A DNA stretch of 64,000 bases from Rhizobium sp. P40RR-XXII (GTDB lineage: Bacteria > Pseudomonadota > Alphaproteobacteria > Rhizobiales > Rhizobiaceae), in NCBI RefSeq assembly GCF_012641405.1, contig NZ_JABAII010000004.1, positions 434,001-498,000 on the forward strand, read 5' to 3'. The translations under genes and the position numbers were made by a program. Positions 47,326 to 56,930 of this stretch are shown here, piece after piece. The stretch's first letter is position 1. Each line of letters begins with the position of its first letter. The notes under the pieces were generated by a model, which was given only the letters and a program-made list of their open reading frames with translations, had not been told where the DNA came from and ran no database searches.

Positions 47326-48102
47326 ATGGGGATGATGGGACGCGAAATCACCTTTTCTATGCTGGGTGCCGGGCTGAAAAAGCCCTGGGTGGCACTCGCC
47401 GATCTCGTCTATCCGCCTGCCTGTCCGGGCTGTGGCGTCTCGGTCGGGGCGCATCGAGGCCTCTGCCCGGCATGCTGGTCGGATATTCGCTTCATCGAGC
47501 GCCCTTATTGCGAGGTTCTGGGCAGCCCGTTTTCCCATGATCTCGGTGCCGGCATTCTCAGCGCCGAGGCGATTGCCGATCCGCCCGTCTTCGATCGCCT
47601 GCGGTCCGCCGCCGTCCATGACGGCATCGTGCGCGATCTCATTCTCAGTTTGAAATATCGCGATCGCACCGATCTGGCGCCGTTGATGGCGAGCTGGATG
47701 CTGCGCGCCAGCGACGGATCGGTTGCCGCCTGCGATGCGATCATTCCAGTGCCGCTGCACCGGGCGCGGCTGTTTGCCCGCAAGTATAACTAGGCCGCCG
47801 AACTCGCCCGTCACATTGCCCGCCTTTCGGGCAAGCCGCTGCTCGCCACGACACTTCTGCGCGTCAAGCGCACGAGCCAGCAGGTCGGCCTCGGGGCCAA
47901 GGCACGGCAGGACAATGTGCGTGGCGCTTTCGCCGTGTCCGAGCACCGGGCCGCCGATATATTCGGGCGGCGCATCGTTCTCGTCGACGACGTCTACACC
48001 ACCGGCGCGACGGTGGCGGCGGCGACGCGCGCCCTGAAGAAAGCAGGCGCGGCCGATGTCACGGTTTTGACCTTTGCAAGGGTCGTCGGCCATCTTATAT
48101 GA
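47326..48102 (+). pseudogene. comF: ComF-family phosphoribosyltransferase-like gene with internal amber stop
   Basis: The reading frame is open for 259 codons except for one TAG at 47791-47793 (codon 156). The N-terminal part has the zinc motif CPGCGVSVGAHRGLCPACW and VPLHRARLFARKYN. After the stop the same frame continues AAELARHIARLSGKPL, then the phosphoribosyltransferase motif IVLVDDVYTTGATVAAATR. ComF proteins have NQAAELAR at this point, so a single CAG to TAG change explains the break. The full-length product would be 258 residues and acts in DNA uptake or related processes. It is a recent pseudogene, a sequencing error, or a readthrough gene. Confidence 0.88.
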
Positions 48103-48132
48103 CAGTCAAGCTAAGCTTTTCCGGAGTGGATC

Positions 48133-48390
48133 ATGGCATCCGTCGTTATTTATACGCGTGAGTTTTGCGGCTATTGCGCCCGTGCGAAATCGCTGCTCGA
48201 ATCCAAGGGCGTCGACTATGTCGAGCACAACGCCACCTATTCGCCCGAGATGCGGCAGGAGATGATCGGCAAGGCAAACGGCCGATCGACCTTCCCGCAG
48301 ATCTTCATCAATGGCGAGCATGTCGGCGGCTGCGATGATATTCACGCGCTTGACCAAGCCGGCAAGCTCGACCCGATGCTGGCTGCCTGA
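48133..48390 (+). CDS. grxC: Glutaredoxin 3
   Basis: An 85-residue dithiol glutaredoxin that reduces disulfides with glutathione in the cytoplasm. The redox motif is CGYC in IYTREFCGYCARAK. The glutathione-binding TFPQIFINGEHVGGCDDI is intact. It lies 30 bases after the comF frame and 24 bases before the nitrilase-type gene and may be co-transcribed with both. Confidence 0.95.
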   Translation: MASVVIYTREFCGYCARAKSLLESKGVDYVEHNATYSPEMRQEMIGKANGRSTFPQIFINGEHVGGCDDIHALDQAGKLDPMLAA

Positions 48391-48414
48391 CCTGTTCCGA
48401 CGAGGGAGAAAACG

Positions 48415-49272
48415 ATGAGCTTCAAGGCCGCTGCCATTCAGATGTGTTCCGGCGTCGATCCGGTGAAGAACGCGGCCGACATGGCGCGTCTCGTGCGTGA
48501 AGCCGCCTCGCAGGGCGCGATCTACGTGCAGACGCCGGAGATGACCGGCGCGGTGCAGAAGGATCGGCCGGCCATGCGAGCCGTGCTGCGCGACGAGCCG
48601 AACGATATCATCGTCAAGACGGCGTCCGAGCTGGCGAAGGAGCTTGGCATCCACCTGCATATCGGCTCCACGGCGATTGCGCTCGATGACGACAAGATCG
48701 CCAATCGCGGCTTCCTCTTCGGTCCCGACGGCAAGCTCATCAACCGTTACGACAAGATCCACATGTTCGATGTCGATCTGGACAATGGCGAGAGCTGGCG
48801 CGAAAGTGCCGTCTACCGTCCCGGATCGGAAGCGCGCATCGCATCGCTGCCCTTCGCCGAGCTCGGCTTTTCCATCTGCTACGACGTGCGCTTTCCGCAG
48901 CTCTTCCGCGCCCAGGCCGTTGCCGGCGCCGAGGTGATGACAGTGCCTGCCGCCTTCACCAGGCAGACGGGCAAGGCGCATTGGGAAATCCTGCTGCGCG
49001 CCCGCGCTATCGAAAACGGCATGTTCGTCATTGCCGCCGCCCAGGCCGGCAAGCATGAGGACGGCCGGGAAACCTTTGGCCATTCGATGATCATCGATCC
49101 CTGGGGCAAGGTGCTGGCGTCTGCCGGCGGTACCGGCGAGGCCGTCGTCATCGCCGAGATCGATGTCAGTGCGGTGAAATCGGCCCGCGACAAGATACCG
49201 AACCTGAAGAATGCGCGCGAATTTTCGTTGGAGAAGATCGCGACGCCGGCGGCTGGAGGCGTCGCTGCTTGA
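48415..49272 (+). CDS. Carbon-nitrogen hydrolase (Nit-type amidase)
   Basis: A 285-residue nitrilase-superfamily protein. The catalytic triad is Glu42 (QTPEMTG), Lys114 (YDKIHMFD) and Cys155 (GFSICYDVRFP). It resembles the Nit1/NitFhit subgroup, which includes deaminated-glutathione amidase, a glutathione repair enzyme; this would fit its place right after grxC, but the substrate is inferred. Its stop overlaps the TTG start of the DUF1178 gene (TTGA). Confidence 0.88.
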   Translation: MSFKAAAIQMCSGVDPVKNAADMARLVREAASQGAIYVQTPEMTGAVQKDRPAMRAVLRDEPNDIIVKTASELAKELGIHLHIGSTAIALDDDKIANRGFLFGPDGKLINRYDKIHMFDVDLDNGESWRESAVYRPGSEARIASLPFAELGFSICYDVRFPQLFRAQAVAGAEVMTVPAAFTRQTGKAHWEILLRARAIENGMFVIAAAQAGKHEDGRETFGHSMIIDPWGKVLASAGGTGEAVVIAEIDVSAVKSARDKIPNLKNAREFSLEKIATPAAGGVAA

Positions 49273-49697
49273 TCCGTTATTCGCTCAGCTGTGATAAAGC
49301 CCACGAGTTCGAGGGCTGGTTTTCCGAAAGTGCCGATTTCGAGCGTCAGCTCGCAAGCGGGTTCCTCACCTGTCCTGTCTGCAATTCGGCTGCGATCTCC
49401 AAGCTTTTGATGGCGCCTTCGGTTTCGACGGCGCGCAAGAAAGACGAGATGCAGACGCTTGCCATGGATGCTGCCCGCAAGCAGGCGATGGTCAAGCTGA
49501 AGGAAGCGGTCGACGCCATCAAGGCGAATGCCGAGGACGTCGGCACAAAATTCCCGGAAGAAGCCCGCAAGATTCACTATGGCGAGGCGGATGCGCGCGG
49601 GATCATCGGCAAGGCGACGCCGGACGAGGCGCAGGCTCTTGTCGAGGAAGGCATCGAGATCGCCGCCATCCCCGTACTGCCCGACGACGTCAATTGA
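49269..49697 (+). CDS. DUF1178 family protein, TTG start
   Basis: A 142-residue protein that begins MIRYSLSCDKAHEFEGWFSE. The CDKxHEFEGWF stretch and the CPVCNSAAISKLLMAPSV pair of cysteines are typical of DUF1178, an alphaproteobacterial and betaproteobacterial family probably binding zinc. Function is unknown. The TTG start at 49269 overlaps the stop of the amidase gene and follows GGAGG about 11 bases upstream. This order, amidase then DUF1178, is usual in rhizobia. Confidence 0.88.
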   Translation: MIRYSLSCDKAHEFEGWFSESADFERQLASGFLTCPVCNSAAISKLLMAPSVSTARKKDEMQTLAMDAARKQAMVKLKEAVDAIKANAEDVGTKFPEEARKIHYGEADARGIIGKATPDEAQALVEEGIEIAAIPVLPDDVN

Positions 49698-50284
49698 TGC
49701 CGGCGGCCGGCGACAAACATCTTGCCATGTATAATTTCGGACTGCATGTCTCGGCCTATGAAAGCCCTGCCGTCGAAGGATTTCGCCTGCGTGAAGCGGC
49801 AAATTTCGAGGCCGCCACCCGCGCGAGCGGCTTCATCGGCCGGTCCGGCTATCCTGGTGAACAAGACCCGTCCTGCTGGGGCGAGCAGGCCTTTCCGCGT
49901 TTCATCGAAGGCAGCGGTTTTACCACGGCGCCCTCATCGCTATCGCTCTGGGCCGATATCGAGTCGCTGATGGCATTTACCTACAGCGGCGTGCATGCCG
50001 ACGCCTTGAAGCACGCGCGGCATTGGAATGTCAGGCAGAGCTGGCCGCCGCTTGTTCTTTGGTGGGTGGATGCCGGGGTTGTTCCGGAGTGGAAAGACGG
50101 CGTCGAGCGGCTGGAATATCTTCACGATCATGGGGCGAGTCCAGCGGCTTTCTCATTCAAGCAGCCCTATGGAGCCGATGGTCAGCCTGGTGAAATCAAC
50201 CGTCTTTGCGTCAAGGACATCGTTGCGCTCAACGCCGCCACGCAAAGCGAGCTGCTGACGCATGTCATGACATTGAAGGTTTGA
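49697..50284 (+). CDS. DUF3291 domain-containing protein
   Basis: A 195-residue protein. FTTAPSSLSLWADIESLMAF, WPPLVLWWVDAGVVP and GASPAAFSFKQPYG match DUF3291, a family of unknown function related to dimeric ABM-type monooxygenase folds. The ATG at 49697 shares a base with the previous stop (TGATG), which suggests coupling; an alternative ATG at 49727 begins MYNFGLHVSAY. It ends a tight run of four genes from grxC. Confidence 0.75.
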   Translation: MPAAGDKHLAMYNFGLHVSAYESPAVEGFRLREAANFEAATRASGFIGRSGYPGEQDPSCWGEQAFPRFIEGSGFTTAPSSLSLWADIESLMAFTYSGVHADALKHARHWNVRQSWPPLVLWWVDAGVVPEWKDGVERLEYLHDHGASPAAFSFKQPYGADGQPGEINRLCVKDIVALNAATQSELLTHVMTLKV

Positions 50285-50305
50285 AGCCGGTTCGCCGGCC
50301 GGCGA

Positions 50306-51058
50306 TCAGCGCAAGTTCGCCCGCTTTGCCAGCAGCATGTAGTTGACGTCCATATCCTTCGAGAGGTTCCAACGGTCCTGCAGCGGCGAATAGAAGACGC
50401 CGGTGCGGGCGATGATTTCCAATCCATCGGCGACCAGCGGCTTTTCGATTTCTTCCGGACGCACAAGCTTCTCATATTGATGGGTGCCGCGCGGCAGCCA
50501 GCGCAGCAGGTTTTCCGCCGCGAAAATGGCAAGGGCAGCCGCCTTCATGGTGCGGTTGATGGTCGCCACGAACATCAGGCCGCCGGGGCGGACCATTTTC
50601 GCGCAGGTCGACAGGAAGAATTCGACGTCTGCGACATGCTCGACCACTTCCATGTTGAGCACGATATCGAAGGTCTCGCCGGCCTCGGCCAGCTGCTCGG
50701 CGGTGACGGCGCGATAATCGACCGGAACGCCCGAGGCTTTTGCATGCGTCGAGGCAATGCCGATGTTCTTTTCCGAGGGGTCGGCGCCGATGACCGCGGC
50801 ACCCATGCGCGCCATGGGTTCGGACAGCAGGCCGCCGCCGCAGCCGATGTCGAGAACGCGCAAACCTTCCAGCGGCCGGCTGCTCTTCGGATCCCGGCCG
50901 AAACTCTCGCAGGCGCGATCGCGAATGTAGGCCAGGCGCACCGGATTGAACTTGTGCAATGGCTTGAACTTGCCGGTGGGGCTCCACCACTCGGCCGCCA
51001 TGGCGGAGAAACGGTCCACTTCGCTCTGGTCGATCGTGCTCTTTGCCGTTTCGCTCAT
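50306..51058 (-). CDS. ubiG: Ubiquinone O-methyltransferase
   Basis: A 250-residue SAM-dependent enzyme that methylates both hydroxyls in ubiquinone synthesis. Motif I is [20 protein letters not shown], preceded by the UbiG-specific [19 protein letters not shown]. The later [20 protein letters not shown] and [19 protein letters not shown] complete the family pattern. The gene stands alone on the minus strand, convergent with the DUF3291 gene. Confidence 0.95.
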   Translation of the reverse strand: MSETAKSTIDQSEVDRFSAMAAEWWSPTGKFKPLHKFNPVRLAYIRDRACESFGRDPKSSRPLEGLRVLDIGCGGGLLSEPMARMGAAVIGADPSEKNIGIASTHAKASGVPVDYRAVTAEQLAEAGETFDIVLNMEVVEHVADVEFFLSTCAKMVRPGGLMFVATINRTMKAAALAIFAAENLLRWLPRGTHQYEKLVRPEEIEKPLVADGLEIIARTGVFYSPLQDRWNLSKDMDVNYMLLAKRANLR

Positions 51059-51236
51059 GGTTCACTCCGTGATCTGCGCCGTGCCCATGTTCCGGGCGAA
51101 CGCAAGCAACAATATTTCCCCGTGTGAAGTCGGACGATCGATGCGCGATGTCAAGGGCTGCGGCCGTCGATCGCCTGTGGGGTGTGTCGATCGGCGGCAG
51201 CGAATTGCGGTCCCGAGGTTGACATGGAGGTATCTT

Positions 51237-51308
51237 ATGGCCGATCAATCGCCGGGCTGTGAAATGGACTTTCAGAACTGGGATCGATTCCGATCGACTG
51301 GCTTATAG
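51237..51308 (+). CDS. Possible 23-codon small ORF upstream of a periplasmic protein gene
   Basis: ATG at 51237 follows GGAGG (51226-51230) with a six-base spacer, a strong ribosome site. It encodes MADQSPGCEMDFQNWDRFRS followed by TGL and stops at TAG 51306-51308, 11 bases before the next gene. It may be a leader peptide that sets translation of the gene at 51320, or a real small protein. No relative is recognised. Confidence 0.4.
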   Translation: MADQSPGCEMDFQNWDRFRSTGL

Positions 51309-51319
51309 AGGAGTTCCTC

Positions 51320-51946
51320 ATGAGACCATTCCGTCTCGCGACGGCTATCGCCATGGGTTGCCTTGCTGTCGGCCACGCAAATGCCGGGGACAGCAAGGGG
51401 TTTCGCCTGACGATCGATGGTGTCGTGGTGGGCATCAATCCCGGTGATACGTTCGAAGTCACCATGAAGGATGGCCGCAAGGTCCCGGTGGAGCTGCAGC
51501 GCAGCGATACGGTGACGTTCACGGGCGGCAAGTTCTCCTTCGATCACGATGGCAAGCTCACCGTAGCAAAGACGGATCTCGGCGATGGCGTGCAGCAATA
51601 TGCGCTGATGACGCCGATCGGCACCGGCATCATCGTGCAGCTGTACAAAGGCCTCGATCCGTCGGGCAATACCGATGTCGTGCTGCAGCAGATGGTGCAG
51701 GAGAGCCTCAACGGCGGCGCAAAGATAAGCAAGCAGGGCACGCAACGCACGCTCCCGAACGGTAGCGTGCTGAAGGGCGTGAAGGCAGAAACCATCACGG
51801 ATGACGATGTCATGGAATATGAGATCGTCGCGACGGGCCGGCCGGAAGGCGGCATACTCGTCGCCACCTTCCTCAACAAGGATAATATCGACAAGGAAGG
51901 TGGAATTCTCGACAAGCTCTGGTCGACTTTAAAAGTTGATTATTAA
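51320..51946 (+). CDS. Hypothetical exported protein
   Basis: A 208-residue protein with a signal peptide of about 22 residues (MRPFRLATAIAMGCLAVGHA, cut after ANA). The mature part is beta-rich with no cysteines and includes TFEVTMKDGRKVPVELQRSD and VMEYEIVATGRPEGGILVAT. I do not recognise a family. AGGAG precedes the ATG. It stands between ubiG and lysC without clear partners, apart from the small ORF directly upstream. Confidence 0.65.
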   Translation: MRPFRLATAIAMGCLAVGHANAGDSKGFRLTIDGVVVGINPGDTFEVTMKDGRKVPVELQRSDTVTFTGGKFSFDHDGKLTVAKTDLGDGVQQYALMTPIGTGIIVQLYKGLDPSGNTDVVLQQMVQESLNGGAKISKQGTQRTLPNGSVLKGVKAETITDDDVMEYEIVATGRPEGGILVATFLNKDNIDKEGGILDKLWSTLKVDY

Positions 51947-52117
51947 AGTATAGTTTTTGTCGCGCCGGGTGCGCCACGCTATTGCACGCGCCCGACAAAC
52001 TCGCTAAGAGACGGCCCCATTGAGATCACGCTTTTCCGGCTACCGAACCGGAGGGGCGATTTTGCATGTCGGGCTCCTCGCATTCGGCCGCCCGGCGCAG
52101 GGTACTGGTAGAGGCAC

Positions 52118-53392
52118 ATGGCACGCATCGTGATGAAATTCGGCGGAACCTCCGTCGCGGATCTGGACCGTATCAAGAACGTCGCGCGCCATGTGAAACG
52201 CGAGGTCGATGCCGGCCATGAGGTGGCTGTCGTCGTTTCCGCCATGTCCGGCAAGACCAACGAGCTGGTCGGCTGGGTCCAGAACATGCCGAAGGTCGCC
52301 GGCGCCGATCATTCCATCTACGATGCGCGCGAATATGATGCGATCGTGGCGTCTGGCGAGCAGGTGACATCGGGCCTTTTGGCGATTGCGCTGCAGGCCA
52401 TGGGCATCAACGCCCGCTCCTGGCAGGGCTGGCAGATACCGATCCGCACCGACAATGCCCACGGTGCGGCCCGCATTCTCGAAATCGACGGCGGTGAGAT
52501 GATCCGCCGCATGGGGGAAGGCCAGGTGGCTGTCGTTGCCGGCTTCCAGGGTCTTGGCCCGGACAACCGCCTGTCGACGCTCGGTCGCGGTGGTTCCGAT
52601 ACGTCGGCGGTGGCGATCGCCGCTGCGGTCAAGGCCGACCGCTGCGACATCTATACCGACGTCGACGGCGTTTATACGACCGATCCGCGTATCGAGCCGA
52701 AGGCCCGCCGCCTGAAGAAGATCGCCTTCGAGGAAATGCTCGAAATGGCCTCTCTCGGCGCCAAGGTGCTGCAGGTGCGCTCGGTCGAACTGGCCATGGT
52801 CTTTAAGGTCCGCACCTTCGTGCGCTCTTCTTTCGAGGATCCCGATGCTCCGGGCATGGGCGATCTGCTCAACCCGCCCGGAACGCTGATTTGTGACGAG
52901 GATGAAATCGTGGAACAGGAAGTAGTCACCGGCATTGCCTATGCCAAGGATGAGGCTCAGATCTCGCTGCGCCGTCTTGCCGACCGGCCGGGCGTTTCCG
53001 CCGCGATCTTCGGGCCGCTGGCCGAAAACCACATCAATGTCGACATGATCGTCCAGAATATTTCCGAGGACGGCTCCAAGACCGACATGACCTTCACCGT
53101 CCCCTCCGGCGATGTCGACAAGGCGCTTCGCGTCCTTGGCGAAAACAAGGAAAAGATCGGCTACGACGTCGTCCAGAGCGAATCAGGTCTGGTCAAGGTA
53201 TCGGTCATCGGCATCGGCATGCGCTCGCATGCTGGCGTTGCCGCGACCGCTTTCCGGGCACTTGCCGAAAAAGGTATCAACATCAAGGCCATTACGACGT
53301 CAGAAATCAAGATTTCCATCCTGATTGATGGTCCTTACGCAGAACTCGCAGTCAGGACTTTGCATTCCTGCTACGGTCTGGATAAGAGTTGA
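52118..53392 (+). CDS. lysC: Aspartate kinase
   Basis: A 424-residue enzyme that phosphorylates aspartate, the first step toward lysine, threonine and methionine. The N-terminal KFGGTSVADLDRIKNVA is the ATP/aspartate motif. GRGGSDTSAVAIAAAV and YTDVDGVYTTDPRI complete the kinase domain. The C-terminal third holds two ACT domains, with VIGIGMRSHAGVAATAFRAL at the second, which normally bind feedback inhibitors. It is followed by ptsP, an order typical of rhizobia. Confidence 0.95.
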   Translation: MARIVMKFGGTSVADLDRIKNVARHVKREVDAGHEVAVVVSAMSGKTNELVGWVQNMPKVAGADHSIYDAREYDAIVASGEQVTSGLLAIALQAMGINARSWQGWQIPIRTDNAHGAARILEIDGGEMIRRMGEGQVAVVAGFQGLGPDNRLSTLGRGGSDTSAVAIAAAVKADRCDIYTDVDGVYTTDPRIEPKARRLKKIAFEEMLEMASLGAKVLQVRSVELAMVFKVRTFVRSSFEDPDAPGMGDLLNPPGTLICDEDEIVEQEVVTGIAYAKDEAQISLRRLADRPGVSAAIFGPLAENHINVDMIVQNISEDGSKTDMTFTVPSGDVDKALRVLGENKEKIGYDVVQSESGLVKVSVIGIGMRSHAGVAATAFRALAEKGINIKAITTSEIKISILIDGPYAELAVRTLHSCYGLDKS

Positions 53393-53492
53393 TTCAGGAT
53401 TGCTGACAACGGACCGTGACGGAGGCGAGTTTCGGCCGGCCCTGATGTGGGCAACACAGGCATGACATCTTGATTCGGGAGCTAGTGGCGCA

Positions 53493-55760
53493 ATGAGAGA
53501 CCTTTCCGGCGGTCCACGCGTTCTGCTCAAGCGGCTACGCGAGTTGATGGCGGAGCCGCTGGAGCCGCAGGAGCGCCTTGACCGGATCGTCAGCCAGATT
53601 GCCAGCAACATGGTCGCCGAGGTCTGCTCGGTCTATGTGCTGCGCGCGGATGGCGTGCTCGAGCTCTATGCCACCGAGGGTCTGAACAAAGAGGCCGTCC
53701 ACCTTTCACAACTGAAGATGGGGCAGGGCCTTGTCGGTACGATTGCCGCCTCCGCCCAGCCGCTGAACCTTTCGGACGCGCAATCGCATCCGGCCTACCG
53801 CTACCTGCCGGAAACCGGCGAAGAGATCTACCACTCCTTCCTCGGCGTGCCGATCCTGCGCACCGGGCGATCGCTCGGCGTTCTTGTCGTTCAGAACAAG
53901 GCGAGCCGCACCTATCGTGAGGAAGAGCTGGAGGCGCTCGAAACGACGGCCATGGTGCTGGCCGAGATGATCGCGACCGGCGAGCTGAAGAAGATCACCA
54001 AGCCCGGCCTTGAACTCGATCTTACGCGTTCGGTCACTATCGACGGCGACAGCTACAATGAAGGCATCGGCCTCGGCTATGTCGTCCTGCACGAGCCGCG
54101 TATCGTCGTCACCAACCTGCTGAACGACGATGCTGACAAGGAAATCGGCCGCCTGGCCGAAGCGCTCGGCTCGCTGCGCATCTCGATCGACGACATGCTG
54201 TCGCGCCGCGACGTCTCGATGGAGGGCGAGCATCGCGAGGTGCTTGAAACCTACCGCATGTTCGCACACGACCAGGGCTGGGTGCGCAAACTCGAGGAAG
54301 CCGTCCGCAACGGCCTGACCGCCGAAGCCGCGGTCGAAAAGGTGCAGAGCGATACGAAGGCGCGCATGATGCGCCTGACCGATCCCTATCTTCGCGAGCG
54401 CATGCACGATTTCGAGGATCTGGCGAACCGGTTGCTCCGGCAGCTCATCGGCCATTCGGGCCGTACCAGTGCCGAGGGCTTTCCAAACGACGCGATCATT
54501 TTCGCGCGCGCCATGGGTGCGGCGGAACTGCTCGATTATCCCCGCGCCAACATTCGCGGCCTGGTGCTGGAAGAGGGCGCGGTGACGAGCCATGTCGTCA
54601 TCGTCGCGCGCGCCATGGGCATTCCTGTCGTCGGGCAGGCGGCCGGTGTCGTCGCGCTGGCGGAAAACGGCGATCCGGTCATCATCGATGGCGATGGCGG
54701 TCATGTCCATCTGCGTCCGATGGCGGATCATCAGCGTTCCTATGAAGAGAAGGTGCGGTTCCGTGCCCGCCGGCAGGAGCAGTTCCGTGCCCTGCGTTCC
54801 GTCGAGCCGGTCACCAAGGACGGGCAGCGCATTTCGCTGCTGATGAATGCCGGCCTGCTGGTCGATCTGCCGCAGCTTGCCGAATCCGGCGCCGAGGGCA
54901 TCGGCCTGTTCCGCACCGAGCTGCAGTTCATGATCGCCTCGACCATGCCGAAAGCGGAGGAGCAGGAAGCCTTCTATCGCAATGTGATGAAGCAGGCGGG
55001 CGGTCACGTCGTGACGTTCCGGACGCTTGATATCGGCGGCGACAAGGTCGTTCCCTATTTCCGGGCGCATGAGGAGGAAAACCCGGCGCTCGGCTGGCGC
55101 GCCATCCGTCTCTCGCTCGACCGCCCCGGCCTGCTGCGCACGCAGCTCAGAGCCATGCTGAAGGCCGCGGCCGACAACGAGCTGAAGATGATGGTGCCTA
55201 TGGTCACGGAAGTCTCCGAGATCAGGGCGGTGCGCGAGCTCCTGCAGAAGGAAGTGCAGCACCTCTCGCGCTTCGGCCACAGCCTGCCGCGCAAGCTGCA
55301 GTTCGGCGCCATGCTGGAAGTGCCGGCGCTGCTGTGGCAGTTGGATGAGCTGATGGCGGAAGTCGATTTCGTCTCGATCGGCTCCAACGATCTGTTCCAG
55401 TTCGCGATGGCCGTGGATCGCGGCAATGCGCGCGTGTCGGACCGCTTCGACCCGCTCGAGCGGCCGTTCCTGCGTATCCTGCGCGATATCGTGCGCGCCG
55501 GTGAGCGCAACAAGACGCCTGTGACGCTGTGCGGCGAGTTGGCCGGCAAGACGATTTCGGCGATGGCCCTGCTCGGCCTCGGCCTCCGCTCGGTTTCGAT
55601 GTCGCCTGCCTCGATCGGCCCGGTCAAGGCGATGCTGCTTGGGCTCGACCTCAAGGCTTTGTCTGATGTCATGGAGACCGCGCTCGATGACAGGCAGCCG
55701 ACAAGTTCCATGCGGGATATCCTTGCGCGCTTCGCCGAGAGCCACAATATTCCGCTTTAG
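53493..55760 (+). CDS. ptsP: Phosphoenolpyruvate-protein phosphotransferase PtsP (EI-Ntr)
   Basis: A 755-residue enzyme I of the nitrogen-related PTS. The N-terminal about 165 residues form a GAF domain, which senses nitrogen signals (glutamine and 2-oxoglutarate in E. coli). His367 in the GAVTSHVVIVARAMGIPVV motif is the phosphorylation site. The C-terminal PEP-binding barrel has GIGLFRTELQF, DIGGDKVVPYF and VTLCGELAGK with the active cysteine. It passes phosphate to NPr and EIIA-Ntr, which in rhizobia affect potassium, carbon storage and nitrogen control. Confidence 0.95.
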   Translation: MRDLSGGPRVLLKRLRELMAEPLEPQERLDRIVSQIASNMVAEVCSVYVLRADGVLELYATEGLNKEAVHLSQLKMGQGLVGTIAASAQPLNLSDAQSHPAYRYLPETGEEIYHSFLGVPILRTGRSLGVLVVQNKASRTYREEELEALETTAMVLAEMIATGELKKITKPGLELDLTRSVTIDGDSYNEGIGLGYVVLHEPRIVVTNLLNDDADKEIGRLAEALGSLRISIDDMLSRRDVSMEGEHREVLETYRMFAHDQGWVRKLEEAVRNGLTAEAAVEKVQSDTKARMMRLTDPYLRERMHDFEDLANRLLRQLIGHSGRTSAEGFPNDAIIFARAMGAAELLDYPRANIRGLVLEEGAVTSHVVIVARAMGIPVVGQAAGVVALAENGDPVIIDGDGGHVHLRPMADHQRSYEEKVRFRARRQEQFRALRSVEPVTKDGQRISLLMNAGLLVDLPQLAESGAEGIGLFRTELQFMIASTMPKAEEQEAFYRNVMKQAGGHVVTFRTLDIGGDKVVPYFRAHEEENPALGWRAIRLSLDRPGLLRTQLRAMLKAAADNELKMMVPMVTEVSEIRAVRELLQKEVQHLSRFGHSLPRKLQFGAMLEVPALLWQLDELMAEVDFVSIGSNDLFQFAMAVDRGNARVSDRFDPLERPFLRILRDIVRAGERNKTPVTLCGELAGKTISAMALLGLGLRSVSMSPASIGPVKAMLLGLDLKALSDVMETALDDRQPTSSMRDILARFAESHNIPL

Positions 55761-55808
55761 CGCGTGATCCTGAAAGACACGAAGCGGTTTCCAGGCAGGA
55801 TCATGCAC
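55761..55808. repeat. Palindromic element after ptsP
   Basis: CGCGTGATCCTGAAAGACAC begins directly after the ptsP stop, and CAGGCAGGATCATGCAC closes the element. GTGATCCTG and CAGGATCATG pair. It recalls the ends of copies A-C but lacks their interior. It could end the lysC-ptsP transcript weakly. Confidence 0.5.
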
Positions 55809-55850
55809 ACCACATCAAAGCAGAGATAATAAGAAGAATTGGAGTAGAGG

Positions 55851-56930
55851 GTGGCGAAGCTCCCCGTTGAAAAAATGCGCGAATTGGAACGCCGTTTCGG
55901 TGAGATCGAGGCGCGCATGTCCGCCGGCCCGGCCGCGGATGTCTATGTGAAGCTTGCTTCCGAATATTCCGAACTGCAGCCGGTCGTCACAAAGACCCGC
56001 GATTATGAGCGCGCTATCGCCGAGGTTGCCGATCTCGAGGCCATGCTCTCCGACAAATCAGTCGATCGCGAGATGCGCGACCTTGCCGAAACGGAGCTGC
56101 CCGAGGTCAAGGAGCGGATCGAGGCGCTGGAGAAGGAAATCCAGGTTCTGCTGTTGCCGAAGGATGCCGCCGACGAGAAGAGCGCCATTCTGGAAATCCG
56201 CGCCGGTACCGGCGGCTCAGAAGCAGCTCTTTTCGCCGGCGATCTCTTCCGTATGTATGAGCGCTTTGCTGCTACCAATGGCTGGAAGGTGGAAATTCTT
56301 TCCTCGAGCGATGGCGAAGCAGGCGGCTACAAGGAAATCATCGCCACGATCAGCGGCAAGGGTGTGTTCTCGCGGCTAAAGTTCGAATCCGGCGTCCATC
56401 GCGTCCAGCGCGTGCCGGAAACAGAAGCCAGCGGCCGCATTCATACCTCGGCGGCGACCGTCGCCGTGCTGCCGGAAGCCGAGGAAGTCGATATCGAAAT
56501 CCGGCCCGAGGATATCCGTATCGACACCATGCGCTCGTCGGGCGCCGGCGGGCAGCACGTCAATACGACCGACTCGGCCGTGCGCATCACACATCTTCCC
56601 TCGGGCATCGTCGTCACGAGCTCGGAAAAGTCGCAGCACCAGAACCGCGCCAAGGCGATGCAGGTGCTGCGGTCGCGCCTGTTCGACATGGAGCGCCAGC
56701 GCGCCGACAGCGAGCGTTCCGCCGACCGCAAGAGCCAGGTCGGTTCCGGCGACCGATCCGAACGCATCCGCACCTACAATTTCCCGCAGGGACGCGTCAC
56801 CGATCATCGCATCAACCTGACGCTCTACAAGCTCGACCGGATGATGGTCGGCGAGATCGACGAGGTGGTCGACGCGCTGCTGGCGGACTACCAGGCGAGC
56901 CAGCTCGCCCAGCTCGGTGAACAGGCATGA
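55851..56930 (+). CDS. prfA: Peptide chain release factor 1, GTG start
   Basis: A 359-residue class I release factor recognising UAA and UAG. The peptidyl-tRNA hydrolysis motif is GGQ in [20 protein letters not shown]. The codon-recognition domain carries [20 protein letters not shown] with the PxT-type region (PET). The start is GTG at 55851 with GGAG nearby. The gene overlaps prmC by ATGA. Because RF1 reads UAG, it would act at the comF amber codon in this genome. Confidence 0.96.
   Translation: MAKLPVEKMRELERRFGEIEARMSAGPAADVYVKLASEYSELQPVVTKTRDYERAIAEVADLEAMLSDKSVDREMRDLAETELPEVKERIEALEKEIQVLLLPKDAADEKSAILEIRAGTGGSEAALFAGDLFRMYERFAATNGWKVEILSSSDGEAGGYKEIIATISGKGVFSRLKFESGVHRVQRVPETEASGRIHTSAATVAVLPEAEEVDIEIRPEDIRIDTMRSSGAGGQHVNTTDSAVRITHLPSGIVVTSSEKSQHQNRAKAMQVLRSRLFDMERQRADSERSADRKSQVGSGDRSERIRTYNFPQGRVTDHRINLTLYKLDRMMVGEIDEVVDALLADYQASQLAQLGEQA

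Noticed and set aside
47786..47798. Programmed readthrough or recoding at the comF TAG
   Set aside because: No special downstream context is visible, and a simple C to T change fits better. Kept only as a remote option.
53706..55808. A 700-codon open frame antisense to ptsP
   Set aside because: High GC coding sequence often leaves long antisense frames open. It has no recognisable domain and ptsP is unambiguous.
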